Source: Ramazzottius varieornatus | Taxonomy: Eukaryota; Tardigrada; Eutardigrada; Parachela; Ramazzottiidae | Length of the DNA: 64,000 bases | Reading direction: 5' to 3' | Assembly (NCBI GenBank): GCA_001949185.1 | Contig: BDGG01000012.1 | Coordinates: forward strand, 502,824 to 566,823 | In this document: positions 47,347 to 60,208 of the stretch, in pieces | Layout of the letters: each line of letters begins with the position of its first letter | How positions within the stretch are numbered: the first letter of the stretch is position 1 | Notes under the pieces: generated by a model | Databases searched by the model: none | Told to the model about the DNA's origin: nothing | Seen by the model: the letters and a program-made list of their open reading frames with translations, nothing else | Made by a program: the position numbers and the translations under genes

Positions 47347-50300
47347 TTATTGTTTCTGTGTAAGAACAACAATTTGGGACTTGTACAGAGCCTTCATATC
47401 CTCGAAATCCAGGCGAAGCTCTTGAATTTCTTCCACCTTCTCACCGTACATCTGCAGCATCGCGTTATACCGACGACCGATATCCTGTGAAATCCAGCAA
47501 GTACGACTGTACGAGATATTTTAAGTTGCATAGTGCGAGAACTTTTGACGGACGTACACGTGCCAGGCCTAAATGTGGGGATGGAGAAGGTGGGGAACGG
47601 AGCGAAAGCGACACGGGCCAGCTGTGGTTGACCAATCAACTAATCAATTGAAGCACAGTCGCTTTCGCTCCGTTCTCCACATTTTTTGTCCATCCCCACA
47701 TTTAGGCCAGGCGCGTGTACCTCTTTAGCTGCCGTCATTTCCTCGAGCTGTTGCTTGACAGAATCCAACTCGATCGTCTTCTCCGTGAGCTTCAACATTT
47801 CGTCTGTATGCCTTTGCCGAGAGAGCTCGAGCTGCCTTAGTTCCTGGCGCAGGTACTGAACTTCACTTTCCTTTTGTTTGAGACTACTCTGGACTGTGTC
47901 CAAGGAGGACATATTGACATTCCGTAGAACGTCGTACAGAGAGCTGCCTTGCTGACTGTTGGGTGACCACCGACCATCCAAGGTGCTACCGGTACTGTTT
48001 GCTGAATCCGATCTTCGCAAAGCTGTAAACAGAGAAATAACTTCATGCATGTTGAAAACTGCAGTTCTATGACTTCTATCATAAGCGAACGCCCATTTGC
48101 ATTAACCTGCAAACCCGAGTACACGTGTACCACAATGGATTTGTAACCTGGTGTATGCAGGTTCACGACAGACCATCACACTTGAACTACACGACCGCTC
48201 GCTTGTCTACCCGCGAGTACTTATCATGAAAGCAGGTACAGACTGTGTTGAAATGCAGAGTGAAGGATCTTACGTGATTGATTCACGGATTGGCCTGTAG
48301 ATGAGGGACTGGCATGGACTTGTTTCTGCAGTTCCGCCAGTTGTTCTGCCAGGGTCGCCACTTTCCTCGCTTCCATCCCGGCCTTCTCTTTCTCCAAGTT
48401 TAGCTGATGTTCGAGAAGCTGCTTTTCCCTTCGCAAGTCAGAAACTTCAGCCACAGAGAGTTGCCTGACTTTGTCTAGTTCCCTCTGTTGGGACGACAGC
48501 TTATCGCTAAGGTCGCGGACTTTGTGTCTTTCTGCGTCAACTTCCGATGACAACGACGATCGTTCTTCTCGAAGCGCGGAGATTCGTCCTTCCAATGCCG
48601 ACATTTTGCCGGTGATGACCAACAGTTTCTCAGTGGCTGCTCGTTCTTTTTCCTGCGCCAACGTCAACTGTGTCACCGCTTCCTGCAGAACAAATAAGAA
48701 AAATCGAGCATACTCTGAAAGTTCAATATAGATTTTCATGGAATTTTACCTGATGCCGCTTTGTTAAGGACAGTTCAAGTTGTTCGAAAGTACTGCTTTG
48801 TTCCGCCAGCTGCCGCTGAAGTGCCTCATTCTGTCTGAGAAGTGGCCTCGTTGACTGTGACAAGCTCTGACTGAGTTCCTCGTTTCGCTTATTAGCTTCG
48901 TTAACTCTTTGTTGATAGTCTGCCAGTTCATCCCGGAACGAGTCCTCCTTCCTCTTCAGCGTGCACTCCGCTCTGTTCAGGTTCGCCTGCAGTATTTCCA
49001 ACCGTTCCATGAGTTCCGCTTGATCCTGTACAAGCTGCTGTTTCTGTTGTTCGAGTGCGAGCCGCAGTTCCTCTTTGGCTGCCAGTTCGGTAGTGAGTAG
49101 TGTCTCGTGAACGTGGCCTTCATGAGCGGCTTTCTGGCGGTGGAGGTCGGCAAGTTCTTTGTAGGCATTGTCCAGAGCGGCTTGCATACTGCTGATCTTT
49201 GCTTTGGCTTCTTCGTGGAGGTTCCGGCTGGCTAGGAGGTCCTTCTCCAATCGATCAACGTTAGCGCTGAGTTGCTTGATCACAATAGTGTTCTTTTGAT
49301 CAAGGTCTTCGGCAAAAGCTAACGTGTTCTTTAGGGTGGCGACCTCGTTCGTCTTGCCTTCCAGTTCACCTCTGGAAGTCAGAATGAACCATGCAAAGAA
49401 AGTTCCAGAAACTTCCCGGTTTACAGCACATTCCGTAAAGTCAAGTGTCGCTGGGAGCAGGACAAAGAAACACGACAAAATTGTCTTTCTTCAGTGGCGC
49501 GCGTTCTCAGCCAATGAGATTTGCGGTAAGTCCGAGCTCCCAGTTACAACAGAGATTGACTTACTTGAGTTTTTCCACTTCGGCTTCGAGTTCTTTCTGC
49601 TTCTGTTTGATTTTCTTGATATGGCTGGAACTTTGGAACTGCTGTTTCGACAGTTTCTCTCCTTCTTCCATAAGTTCTTTAACTAACAGCTCTTTTTCTT
49701 GGAGTTGCCTTTGCAGATCTTTGGAAAGCGACGCGGAACTATCGCTTTTCATTCGCGATCTACATTACATGCCAAATATAATACAACACGATGCCAGTAT
49801 GACCACTGCAGAATATGTTCCACTTGAAAAAAACTTACGCATTTGCATTGGCCAATTCGATCTTCGTTAGCTGAAGCTGCTCCATCAGCGACTCCTTCTC
49901 TTCAGAGGCGATGTGAAGTTTCCCTTCGAGCATCGTAATCTCGTCTCCACGATCATTCGCGAAAGTTTCCAGCTGCGAGTGTGCCGCGGTCAGGTCCGCC
50001 ACTTGACTGAAAAAAATAAGAGGCACCCTTTTGGTATCCAGAGCATCAGTCACAGCTTCACTGCAAACACCTGCATACATGATTAGCCATGAGGAACCTC
50101 TGATGCAGGTGCGCGAAAGAGTACAGATTTCACCATTTATATCGGCTACTTTAGCAATGCAACAGTCATTGCACGAAGCACAGGTGAGTATTGATACCTT
50201 GATAGATTGTCTTTCTCTTCCTTCAGCTGAGCATTCTCGCTGCAGATATCCACAAGCTTCCGCTCTCGAGCAGCCAGTACTTCTCTAAGGTGCTGCAATT

Positions 50301-51897
50301 CCTTCTTTAGCTCTTCGGGAACCGAAACAACAACCGTGGGAACATGGTGAGTTTTTGCAGAAGTTTCTTCGATAGCTGCCGCAGATGACTGATCAGAAAG
50401 TCTCTCAGTCTCTTCCAGTCCCAGCACAAGCGCTACAGGCACTTCCCCTGTTTCTTCGTGAACATGCGTCAGATGAGCAGCTTCTTCGTGGGTCTCTTCC
50501 TGGTCGAGTGCCACCGCTTCTCGTATTTCCACTTCCTCTTCTGGGGTAGTCGCTCGACGATCAATAGGTTCTTTAGGTCCAGGCTTTGATATGTCGATAT
50601 TCTGGTAAGGTTGACTGCTACCTTCTATATCCACATCCTCCACTCTAATTTTTATATCCATAATCTCGTCCTCTGTTGGTTTTTCTTCGACTGTGACGTG
50701 CTTGTATGCTGATTGGAGAGAGTCATCGGCAGCATTCCCTATGTATTCCTCTAGGGAGAGCGGAACGTCCTCCAACGCGGCCTGGACCGGAAGTGATTCG
50801 CGAGCCAGAGTGTTCCGTAAGTCAGGTTCGCTATCCTCGTCGAAGACGGCCGTCAATGATCGCCCTTGGGAAAACTCTTTGACTTCCATGATGGTTTCGC
50901 CCAGCGAATGCTCGGTGTCGAGAGGAATATCCACGAAGTTTTTGTCATCTTCATCTTGAAAAAGAATTTCCAGGCGACCTTGGGATATTTGCGAAGGCAG
51001 GGGCTGTGGACCGTCATCTGTGAAATCTTCGGACGTATAATCTGTTTTGTTCGTCGAAAAGCTAGTCTTCGCTGAAGCTTTCTCTTCGTTGTACTTGTCT
51101 GAAGGGACGGTTGGTTCATCCGGTAAAAGGGAGACGCTAGAGGCAGATGGTTCTGGTTGGAGATCGACTGTTTCAACAAAGGAATGACTGGGTGTGGGGG
51201 ACGTGGTCGTTAATGGACTGTGTCTGGAGTCCGTGACGACGGCCTGCAGTTCAGAGGACTTCCAGCCATTCGCACCGTTGAGACGCGAAAGTGAGCTGGA
51301 ACTGGCCACTCGGCTAATGGACGGCGAAAACTGCGGACTCTTGAGTTTGGAAGTGGGTTCCGAGGAGGATTCCAGAAGCGAGCTCCTGCTGGAAGAACCT
51401 CGTTTGGACGATGGCTTGGAATCGTTGACACCGAAGGCATCGAAAAAGCCATCAGTTTCATCTGTAACGAACAACTAGAGCGTTGACATCCTCTGGACTT
51501 CCAAAGGCCGAAGCAGATGAAAGTTACGCGTATTATAATCACAGACTAGCTCGAACGCAGATGCGCATTACGTCATGTTCCGGGGAAGCCAACGTATGTC
51601 ACACTGCATACAAAAGTGTATTATACGTGACGTCATAAACGATGTGAATTTTTTCTTTCACGATTTACCTTTAATGAGTTTGGGTAGGGGACTAAGGCTT
51701 CGTGACTGAATTCCACTGGCACTTCCATTTTCCGACAATGTCTCATGTCCTGAAGCGGGATCCCCTTCCTGGCGCGAGATTTCTTGGATTTCTAGGACTT
51801 TGTCGATATTTTTCTGCGCCTGTTTCAGCGCAATCTTGGCCGTTTCGGTGGCATTCTTGGCAATATTGGCCCAGTTGGAGGAATCGAACCAGCTCAT
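47347..51897 (-). CDS. TMF1: TATA element modulatory factor (TMF/ARA160 golgin)
   Basis: Exons 51897-51669, 51461-50198, 50006-49839, 49759-49565, 49371-48750, 48682-48274, 48022-47721, 47484-47347; 3327 nt, 1108 aa (human 1093). A Golgi coiled-coil tether that captures vesicles and binds Rab6. The family start is MSWFDSSNWANIAKNATETA with KALKQAQKNIDKVLEIQE-like helix, the vesicle-capture segment. DETDGFFDAFGV starts exon 2, which is otherwise acidic and disordered. The coiled coil includes LMEEGEKLSKQQFQSSSHIK and SQSTRPLLRQNEALQRQLAE, and the conserved Rab6-binding C-terminus RRYNAMLQMYGEKVEEIQEL. All junctions are in phase. The last intron holds a large foldback that reaches the exon 7 donor. 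Shares a 609-bp promoter with THADA. Confidence 0.96.
47547..47721. repeat. foldback with about 60-nt arms overlapping a TMF1 splice donor
   Basis: Left arm GTACACGTGCCAGGCCTAAA... to ...CGGAGCGAAAGCGAC (47548-47606) pairs with right arm GTCGCTTTCGCTCCG... to ...GGCCAGGCGCGTGTAC (about 47657-47720), with a 50-nt loop. The right arm ends at the GT donor of TMF1 intron 7 (minus strand GTACACGCGCC). Confidence 0.8.
49492..49525. repeat. partial GTGGCGCAC palindrome in TMF1 intron 4
   Basis: Only the left half is clear: TTCAGTGGCGCGCGTTCTCAGCCAATGAGA. Confidence 0.5.
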
Positions 51898-52506
51898 CTG
51901 TGATGTGTCTGCAATCCCAACAGCCCCTTATAGAAAGACCAGTTCTCGAAAATTCTGACTAGAAGATGGAGAAGACGGAGCGCGACGAGAGTCGAGCAGT
52001 ATCAAATACAATATTAAAATAAAACTGAACACGTAAACATCGTTGGCACTTTTAAAATCGTCAGCTGGATGGCGTCAAACAATACGTTGGGTCATGCGCA
52101 AGTTCGACGCTCCGAATTTCTGAATTTGGATTCATTCTGTAATACGTAATTATTCTACTGGAGATCTCCGCTTCCGGACATCTAGATCTTAGTTCCCGGG
52201 ACTTCATCGCTCATTTTTGCCTCCGGAACTGGTTTTACGTCAACGGAAGACTGTGGTGAGTCCGTAACATTCCCCGGTCACAGTGCGATTTGCATTCGGA
52301 ACACAAAGTGAAGCTGTGCCGACTGATGACTGATCCACGTTTCTGCAGGTTCTGCGGTCTCTACAGGTCTGATGGAAGTCCAGACTCCACAGTTAGTATG
52401 ACCCGAATCTAATGTCCTGGCCATCCGTACATGTGTAAGACATCTGTCAAGGGTTGGTCGATCATCGTGAGAGGCGTACTGTTAAAGCTGTGAATGCTGA
52501 TCGACC
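51898..52506. promoter_or_regulatory. bidirectional promoter TMF1 / THADA
   Basis: 609 bp between divergent starts. It includes GCTTCCGG near 52170 and a small inverted repeat GTTGGTCGATCA.../...TGATCGACCA around 52454-52505. No exon seen. Confidence 0.4.
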
Positions 52507-55500
52507 ATGGCAAGCAGGAAAGCTCCGCCGATGTTCGAGGCCAAACCTGGTGTCGCTTCGGAGTTCTTCGCGGCCGTCGAAAAAGCCCGCGACACTCGGA
52601 TACGTGTTTCGATCATCAACGAGTTCTGCACAGCCTTGTTCAAACTGCCCCCTAATGTCGCGAAAGCAGAACTAGGAGACAACCGCATGTCCCCCATGGT
52701 CTTCAATCTCTTCGTCGCGTCGAGCAAATTTCACCAAACCGTCAACGACATCATCGGCCATGTAGTCGATACCTTCATTACTCTCGGACCAGATTGGCTT
52801 CGGAACTGCTTGGTCAGGTCTTTCGGGGAATTCTTCAACGGAGAGAGCTCACGGACGAGTGGCGGATTGAAGCTGTGTGAACGCATTTTGGACCGGAAGC
52901 AGCTCAAAGACTTACTGCTCAGTGACCGCAACTTCTCCACCATATACTCATTCATTTCTAGCTTTCTTCCTAGCGCCATATCGAAAGATGGACTACCGTC
53001 TGCGGAAGCTGAGCTTACGTTTATGGCGAATGCTGCAGCTGCATTGAGACTCGTCCAGAAGGTTTTAGAGGCTACTTCCGGTCCAGTCAACCGGAAGTGC
53101 CTCATGGATAGCTGCGATCGACTGAGGCAGTTTCTTCTTAGCGGCGGAGAAAAATATCCTGATCTCTACATTTCGTCCGTCGGTCTGCACGCGAAGATAA
53201 GGGAGACATTGGGACAAGAAGGTCCGACCTCAGTCCACCTGTTGAGTATGACTGACAAAATACTCACTCAAGAAGCTCCGGTACAAAACTGTGAGAAGCT
53301 GGTTGAAGAGATACAGAACTTCAAGCTGGCTTACCCAGCTGTTACGAACTCGCTGATGATTGCATTGTGTGAAAAGCTCACGTCAGGTTTAGCTCAAGGA
53401 AGTCACAGTCAGCAAGAGTTGGAAGAGTTCCTCACCTCATTCACAAAGTTGTGGCTGTCAGAAATGGACGACGTCCTCCAGAAAGAAAACATCTCACACC
53501 AAGAGGCAGTACTTGCCGTCAGTGTCCGTGTCTTGTCGATAATTGTAAATAATTGGGATATTCTCACCGATGAAGACAGAGAGAGGATTCGCGTATGCGT
53601 GATGGAACTTCCAGAGGACTTTCTTTACTCGACGTACGGACAAAAAACCTGGATTTCACTTCTTCCTGTCATCGTACCCATCGAAGCCAAGAGTCTTTGG
53701 AAGACACAAGAGATTCTGGACAGATTACCGAAAAGCTACTTCGGAGTGCAGATAGTTCAGTTACTGACGTTGACGGCGACTGCGCAAGACATCGCTCGAA
53801 TAGTTCAGCACTGTCCTGCCCATAGACCATTCTTGACCAAGAGCGTTCTACCGGTGCTGATCAAACGACCCGGGCTCTTGTTTGAAGTGCTCAGGGTGTT
53901 GGGTGGAGAAGAACACTTTGAAGGATATGGGCCGCTGCTGCATGCCTTGAGGTCGACCAAAGTGGAAAACCAGGAAGCAATGCGGAGAGAAGTCTTTCAA
54001 AAGTACATCAGGGGAAACGCGGGAGTGCTGGCTGTCTTGATGGATGATGTGACGCGCTTGGAGATTTTCATCTGCTTTTGTGACGCTGCGGATCCGGTGA
54101 GCGACTTTGCAGGTATTGTGCGTTTAAGCTTACAGAATTAACCTAAGGTGTTGGTTTATGGTTATTGTTTGAGGTTTCAGAGTTCGTGGTGTTGGTCGAA
54201 AGCAACCTGGACCAGCAGTTCCTGAAATTCCGCGAGCCCTTCATGCGGGCACTGGGAAGGTTCTTCAGTCGTCTCAGCGCCAAGCTATCGTCCAAGTCGA
54301 AGTCAAAGCCTCGACCGAAAAAGGCGGCGGCAGTCGCACCTGAAGAATCTGTAGCGAAAGCTGCGGACACCGTCGCGAAGGTCCTGGAGCTTTTCCACCT
54401 GTTGATCCATCAATGCAATCCGAGTTCGTCTTACGCCAGGTAACATGATAACCACCATATCGTTTCAAGGGATATGGAAGGCCGGCAAAGATCCGCGGGA
54501 TGGTTTCTATCTCAAGTGGCGCACGGTTCCAGCCAACAACGCAGAAAACTGCGTCATTTGAGATGACGATCGTCCCGAGATTGTTTACCGGGCTCCCATC
54601 TACGTTTCAAGTGAATTTTGGGACTTCATATTCTTTTGTGCTAGACGGACGCTGTCTCTCCAGATCATTCAGGTCCTTCTCTCCGGACCGCTACTCACCG
54701 TTGACGCCTCAGGTCTCCAGTGGGACAGTACAGCAGTCACTCTCACTCAGCAGATATTCTGGGAAACCTTCCCGGATAACTTGACGCTGATCGTGGACAT
54801 TTTCTCCATTCGGCCAGATCTTCAGACGGATCAGGTTGTGGGAGGGATGGAAATGTCCCAGCTGGCAAGCATGGCCAACAATAAAGCACGCAGCTGCGTC
54901 ACGAACGACCCAAAAGTGGCGGTCAGCCTTGACATCCTACTCGACAAGCTGAAGTACACCAATGAGCAACGTCCCAACAGCAGAATGTTGGAAGCCATAG
55001 AACAACTTCGTGCAGACATATCCAACGCCAAGGTGAACAAAGTAAAAAGGGGCAAACTTTGGCGAATATTCAGATATGAATTTTTTGGGTTTTTCCAGAC
55101 TTTTGGTATGCTGAGGGCGGCCCGGAATGCGCCGCTGTATGGACAGCTCTTTCGGTTACGAAGTTTGTTGACAGCAGTCGGAGTAGGGGACGAGCATGGC
55201 CAGTCTACGATAGACGCCATCATACAGGCCTGTTGGCAAACTGCCAATCTGGTGGAGAAAGCTTTGAAGGAGAACGATGCGCAGTTGAGTATGGACAAGA
55301 GTCATGTCTTGCTCGAAGAAACGGATTCGGAAGGGTTTGTAGTGTTTCGTGTCACCGCTCAGCAGCTGTTCGTGTGCTGCTGGCACTGTATGCGGGAGGT
55401 GGCCATGCTTTTTGGCGAAATTTGCTGTGGAAAAGCGACAGGTATAAAAAGCACGTAAGACATGAAAATTGATAGTGAGTGGCTTTCTATCCACAGTCCT

Positions 55501-58500
55501 GGACTACCTGTGAGATGTGGCAATTTGCTTCTTCTGCAACCGAACAGCGTTTCTGCACGAGATTGCTGGCCATGCACTGCGCAGCACGATCAGCTGATCG
55601 ACGTCCGGTTGTCTTTTGACTTGCTCAAGTAATCAAGCGCGTGTCTGATCAGCTGATCGGTCTCATGCGAATAGCATGGCGTGCACACATGAACCGTCCG
55701 GAACTGATTCCGGGCGTTTGAACTGTCACATCTCACAGGTAGGACTGTACCTGCGTACACCAAACCTTGAGTTTATCATCGTGGTTAACATGCGGGTGAG
55801 TGAAAGATGGCTCGTTTTGTTAGCTGATATAAGCTGCAAATTGTCAAAAAATTTTGTAACAACTTCTTGCTTCTTGGTTAGCTCTTGTCTTTGATGGTAC
55901 TAATTTCGTAGGGAAGTTCCTGAAAGACGCTGAGAAGGTTTGGATATTCGACTGGATGGTTTTCCAGTTGTCGGTTACTCGCCACACCGGGGCCTTCGAA
56001 GGTCTAGCGGAACAGATCGCTAGAATAGCCCAAATGTTCGACGAAGAGAAGTCCCTGAAAGGTATGGCCTTCGTCAATAAAACGTTGGACTGGGTGCTAA
56101 AGGAGCTTCGAGCGTGGAGTTCGCCGCTGTGCCCAGAGAACTCCCGGAAGAGCGCGGGGGTGCCACGACTACTGGCCATATTGTTCGTGGCACTCAGCAG
56201 AACGGACACTGGCCTCGAAGCTTTTGAACAGACAATGGTGGACTTGATGGATGTCGCCAGTGGTGATGTCAAACGGAACACAGACGACAGAGTCAGGGCG
56301 CTTGATATCCTGGAAGCACTCTTCCGAGAAAACGCCCTCAATGAGGTAACATACCGTAAAGTATCAAATTATACAGAAAACAAAACCGAATGTTCTGTTC
56401 CTAGACCAACTGTTCATTCGTCCCCGGAATTTTGTGATGGAAAGTTTTCTAATAGTTGGGAGATGGTCTTGACGACATCGTTTTTTTCAAGTGGCGCATG
56501 CTTCCAGTAGATAACACAGGAAGCGTGCACCACTTGGGAAGCCGTCAAGGTCGTTCTTCCAAGTGGCGCACGGGTCCAGCTAATAACGCGGAATTGAGCG
56601 TCGCTTGGGGAAAAAACATTGTCGAGTTTGCTTTCCGAGCTCCCAGATAATAATCGGGTTGAAACCAAAGTAGTGCATGACAGGAGGTTGATTTTCCTAG
56701 GTTGATTTGTGGTTTGACCTGTAGGCTGCGGAATGTTTCATCGGAGATGGCTTCATCGTGGCTTGTGACAGCGTTGCGTCCTCTGTATGGTCCGTACGCA
56801 ACTCGGCGGCTGGGCTCTTCACGGCGCTGATGCAGAGGGTTTTCGGTCCATCGGTGAGGCGACCGCCGGAAGAGCTAGAATGGAGAGAAGCCGCCTTACC
56901 TGCCCATAGATTCTTCGGCAAGTATACGGGACTGTTCGACTATATCAAAACCTGCCTACAGAGAACGGTGGAACAAAAGGACAAGCACGTTCCTAATGAC
57001 CGACAGACTTCCTCAGCGTACTGTGCTCTGCTGCTTCTACAGAGACTGTATCCGCTGGTAGGGGATCCGCTCTACCTGACGGGGGTGACTGAAGTGCTGG
57101 AAGGGTGTCTTGCTCATCGGGACCTGCGATTACGCCAAGCAGCGGCCAAAGCCACCGTTTTGTTCCTCTCAGAAAGCGAACTGCACAATATTATAAAGAA
57201 GATCAAACCTCCCTTCCGGTAATTTTCTAGCTGGACTTGTTTATTTAGGGGGAATCTTGTAAGATGTAACTGCTTCGTTTAAGTTAGTCATTTATTTCTA
57301 GATTTTCGGGAGGCCGGTAAACGGAATGTGCAAGATCGCTGTTCCAAGTGGCACACGCTTCCAGCTAACAACGCTGTCAACGTGCGCCACTTCGGAGCTC
57401 GACAAGATCGCTTTTTCAAGTGGAGCACACCTCCAGCTAATGATAATGAGAATGTGCGCCACCTAAGATGACGATCTTGCACGTTTCGTTCGCCAACCTT
57501 CCATCTGTTTTGCCTTCAATCTACTGCTTCCGCTTTATTCATATTTCTTATCGTATTTTGTATGTTTTTACAGCTCACTTCAGGAGGCACTGCTTGTCGC
57601 ACTTGAGCTTGACCGTGTGGCACATTTCCTCTTCCAGTTCCGAAATACCCAGCACGCCTTCTACAGTAAACTGCTGGTGTACTTCGTTGACGGCTACATG
57701 GATTCTTCGTACTCTACCAAAGACCTGGCTCTTCGGATCTTCCTCAAGTTCGACCGGTGGACGGACCTTCAAGTCGAGGTGACGAACCAGAAGAAGCTGC
57801 AGGGAGCTATGGCTGACTTCTCAGAAGACGCACACGGTTGGGATCCTGGGTATACTACGTGGGCCTCAAACTACGCTGCGGCGTTGATCAAGATTTGCCA
57901 GCGCGCCATGCAGACCAAGTCGGTGGTAGGCTTGGATCAAACGGTGGGCATGGTTGTACAGAAAATAATGTCAAAGTCCACCAGTAGCGATCTGGCAGTC
58001 CGACTTTTGAATTCACTCGATTCGAATGCCGTTTATTCCGCTGGTTTCATCCTGCAGAATGAAGCTTTCAGAAGTTATCTTCTGGATTTATCTCCCAAAC
58101 AGTCGAGTGCTTTGTTAGCAGCCAAGATAACATTACTGACTAGTGCACTGGAGTTTCATACTGGGGAGTGGCAGATGAAGAGCACTGCACGAGATACCTT
58201 CTGGCTGAACATAGTGTCGCTTCTGACTACGCTTTTAGAGTCGGAGCTGCTATGTGTCGGTCTACGGTGCCTGTCCAGGATTCGTTTGATGTTCAGAAAG
58301 CCTGAAGATGATGATCGAACAGCCCAGTTCGTGGAAGTGATTGAACGAGTGATGGAGGAAGTACCGACTTTGGAAGTGCGGATGACTTGCGCCGATGTTG
58401 TTCCTTGTCCACGAATCGAAGAGTAAGACTCGATTAAGTTTTGAATTTTTTGGTGTACTTTATGCATGAGTGCGTTTTGTTCTAGGATCGGTAACGGGGA

Positions 58501-59227
58501 TGGTAACGAAATGGCCTTACTGGATCGCTGGCTAATCATCTTGAAGCTTCTGCGCGATGACAGTCAGGAAGTCCGATACAAAATGGCGGGAAGCTTCACC
58601 GAGATCAATGAGGGTCGAGACCGACCCTGTCTTCCTGTTCGGACCATCTCACTAGCTCTCGATTCCATGGTCCGATCATGCACTGGAAGGAACCTCTTGG
58701 TTCCGCTGATCCATAGAGTAGCATTATCATGCCTTGGAGAGAATGACGAGCTGCTCAGGGAGGAACCGGAAAAGAGCGAGGAAGAAGTCTTCAGGCCAGT
58801 TGACCGGCACGAGTACCAAGAAGGCTTGTGGTTAATCGATCGGTTGTATGAGAGCGTGCGGAAGCAAGATCGTTCGTCGCAAATTGACGATGTCTTGTCA
58901 AGACAGTCGGAAGCCGTAAATCAGATGGTGGAAGATGTGGGAGGGGCAGCCCATTTCCTGATGAACACAGCCTTTCTTGACAACCCAAATGAATACTCAA
59001 GAGCTGTCTTTAGACTGTACTGTCAAATCGTGGCGCTGTGTATGATAGATGTTGTGGCTACTTTTCCTTTGTCGATAAAGAAAAAACTAATGGAGAATAT
59101 TGATGAGCTTTTAGTCGTTTCCGGTCCAAGGGCTAACTCGTTGGTCCTTCAAGCGAGAAAACTTTTAATTTTACATAGTGCCATTGTTGAAGAGGTTAAC
59201 TCTTCTTTGGAGCATCTTTCGCTCTGA
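52507..59227 (+). CDS. THADA: THADA homologue (armadillo/HEAT-repeat protein)
   Basis: Exons 52507-54112, 54181-54439, 54645-55032, 55099-55441, 55912-56345, 56725-57218, 57574-58422, 58486-59227; 5115 nt, 1704 aa (human 1953). THADA is a giant alpha-solenoid related to yeast Trm732, the partner of the tRNA 2'-O-methyltransferase FTSJ1/Trm7, and is linked to energy balance through SERCA in flies. Diagnostic DUF2428 strings: ARNAPLYGQLFRLRSLL, LFVCCWHCMREVAMLFGEIC, VTRHTGAFEGLAEQIARI, CPENSRKSAGVPRLLAILFV, DDRVRALDILEALFRE, SVWSVRNSAAGLFTALMQRV and YSTKDLALRIFLKFDRW. The 66-nt intron 55033-55098 has no stop in frame; it is treated as an intron because splicing gives the family spacing. Introns 2, 5 and 6 carry GTGGCGCAC palindromes (two each in 5 and 6). 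Confidence 0.92.
53074..53099. promoter_or_regulatory. inverted pair of ETS-type motifs inside THADA exon 1
   Basis: ACTTCCGGT and ACCGGAAGT face each other with a short spacer, forming a 9-bp-arm palindrome within coding sequence. Binding is inference. Confidence 0.35.
54512..54562. repeat. GTGGCGCAC palindrome in THADA intron 2
   Basis: CAAGTGGCGCACGGTTCCAGC...CAGAAAACTGCGTCATTTG; outer arm GATTGTTTACCGGGCTCCC to the right. Confidence 0.75.
56488..56608. repeat. two GTGGCGCAC palindromes in THADA intron 5
   Basis: Cores 56488-56537 (CAAGTGGCGCATGCTTCCAG...GAAGCGTGCACCACTTG) and 56559-56608 (CAAGTGGCGCACGGGTCCAGC...GAGCGTCGCTTG). Confidence 0.8.
57344..57463. repeat. two GTGGCGCAC palindromes in THADA intron 6
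   Basis: Cores 57344-57392 (CAAGTGGCACACGCTTCCAG...CAACGTGCGCCACTTC) and 57417-57463 (CAAGTGGAGCACACCTCCAG...AATGTGCGCCAC), with CAAGATCGCT before and GACGATCTTG after. Confidence 0.8.
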
Positions 59228-60208
59228 TTAAGATGTGAGTACCCGTTTAGCAGTATTATCATATTTCGCCGCGAGAAAAGAAGTAAAGCTGGAGCAGAAA
59301 GAGCGGTGGACCGCTCTTTTCTATGCCTGCATTGTCTGAGCATCTATTTCGTGTGCGAGATGGTACGCGGGTGCTTGAAGCGGAAGTCAAACCAGACTCT
59401 TGTTTTGGTTGCTCTGTACGAACCAAAATGATTGACGGGTTTGCCGCGGGAAATCTCGTACTAATAGACAAGGAAACATGGGCGACAGGGAAGCCCTGCA
59501 ATTTGAGTAATTATCGATACCGAAATACAATAGCCTATAGTCAGCTGAGGAAGAGATGAAAAGAGACCCGTGAGCATGATGTGAGGAGGAGATGAAAGAG
59601 AGCGGATGTACATGATCAGTAGGACGAAACTCAGCATGTATTCCACGTACGCGGAAATAACGTCGGGTTTCATTAAAATCTAATCAGCTAAAACATTAAT
59701 CGATCCGGACTGCATTGGGATTTCATTCAACTGTAGCGAGGCCTCGGAATCCCTTACCTTCAGCGAGACTTCGCTCTGTATTACATCTGGTTTCCCGCTG
59801 GACGATCAGATTACGTCAAACAGGAGATCCACATTCAATTTTTATTCTGGTGCGTGGTTGAAGCCACGGTAATCTTTTTTTGGAAGAAAGGTTGATGCTT
59901 TCTCGTGATTTCACCCACGATTTTCCAGGAACGGGGAAAGATTACCTAACGTTGGTCTCTGACTGATATCGTCGACGTCAAAGAGAGTTAACTGTACACG
60001 TATTTGCGGTATGTTTGATAACAAGCTGTCGCCGCGGCCTGCTGTGAAAATTGTGGGAAGATTGCCACTGGTTCCTCCCTTCGACCCAAAATATTCTCTT
60101 TGATTCGTGCGGATTACAAACGATCTTCGACTTGGCCGTCTGTGCGTATTAGCCTCAAGTGTCTCCGGCTGAAGGACCGCTAAGTAACTCGATCGCGGAG
60201 ACCCTCGA
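59228..60208. other. intergenic THADA / globin
   Basis: 980 bp. A perfect 10-bp stem AAAGAGCGGT/ACCGCTCTTT (59298-59319) with a 2-nt loop lies 71 bp after the THADA stop. GGTAATCTTT (59869) and AAAGATTACC (59938) form a second, looser inverted pair. The 5' UTR of the globin is at the right end. No exon is supported. Confidence 0.4.
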
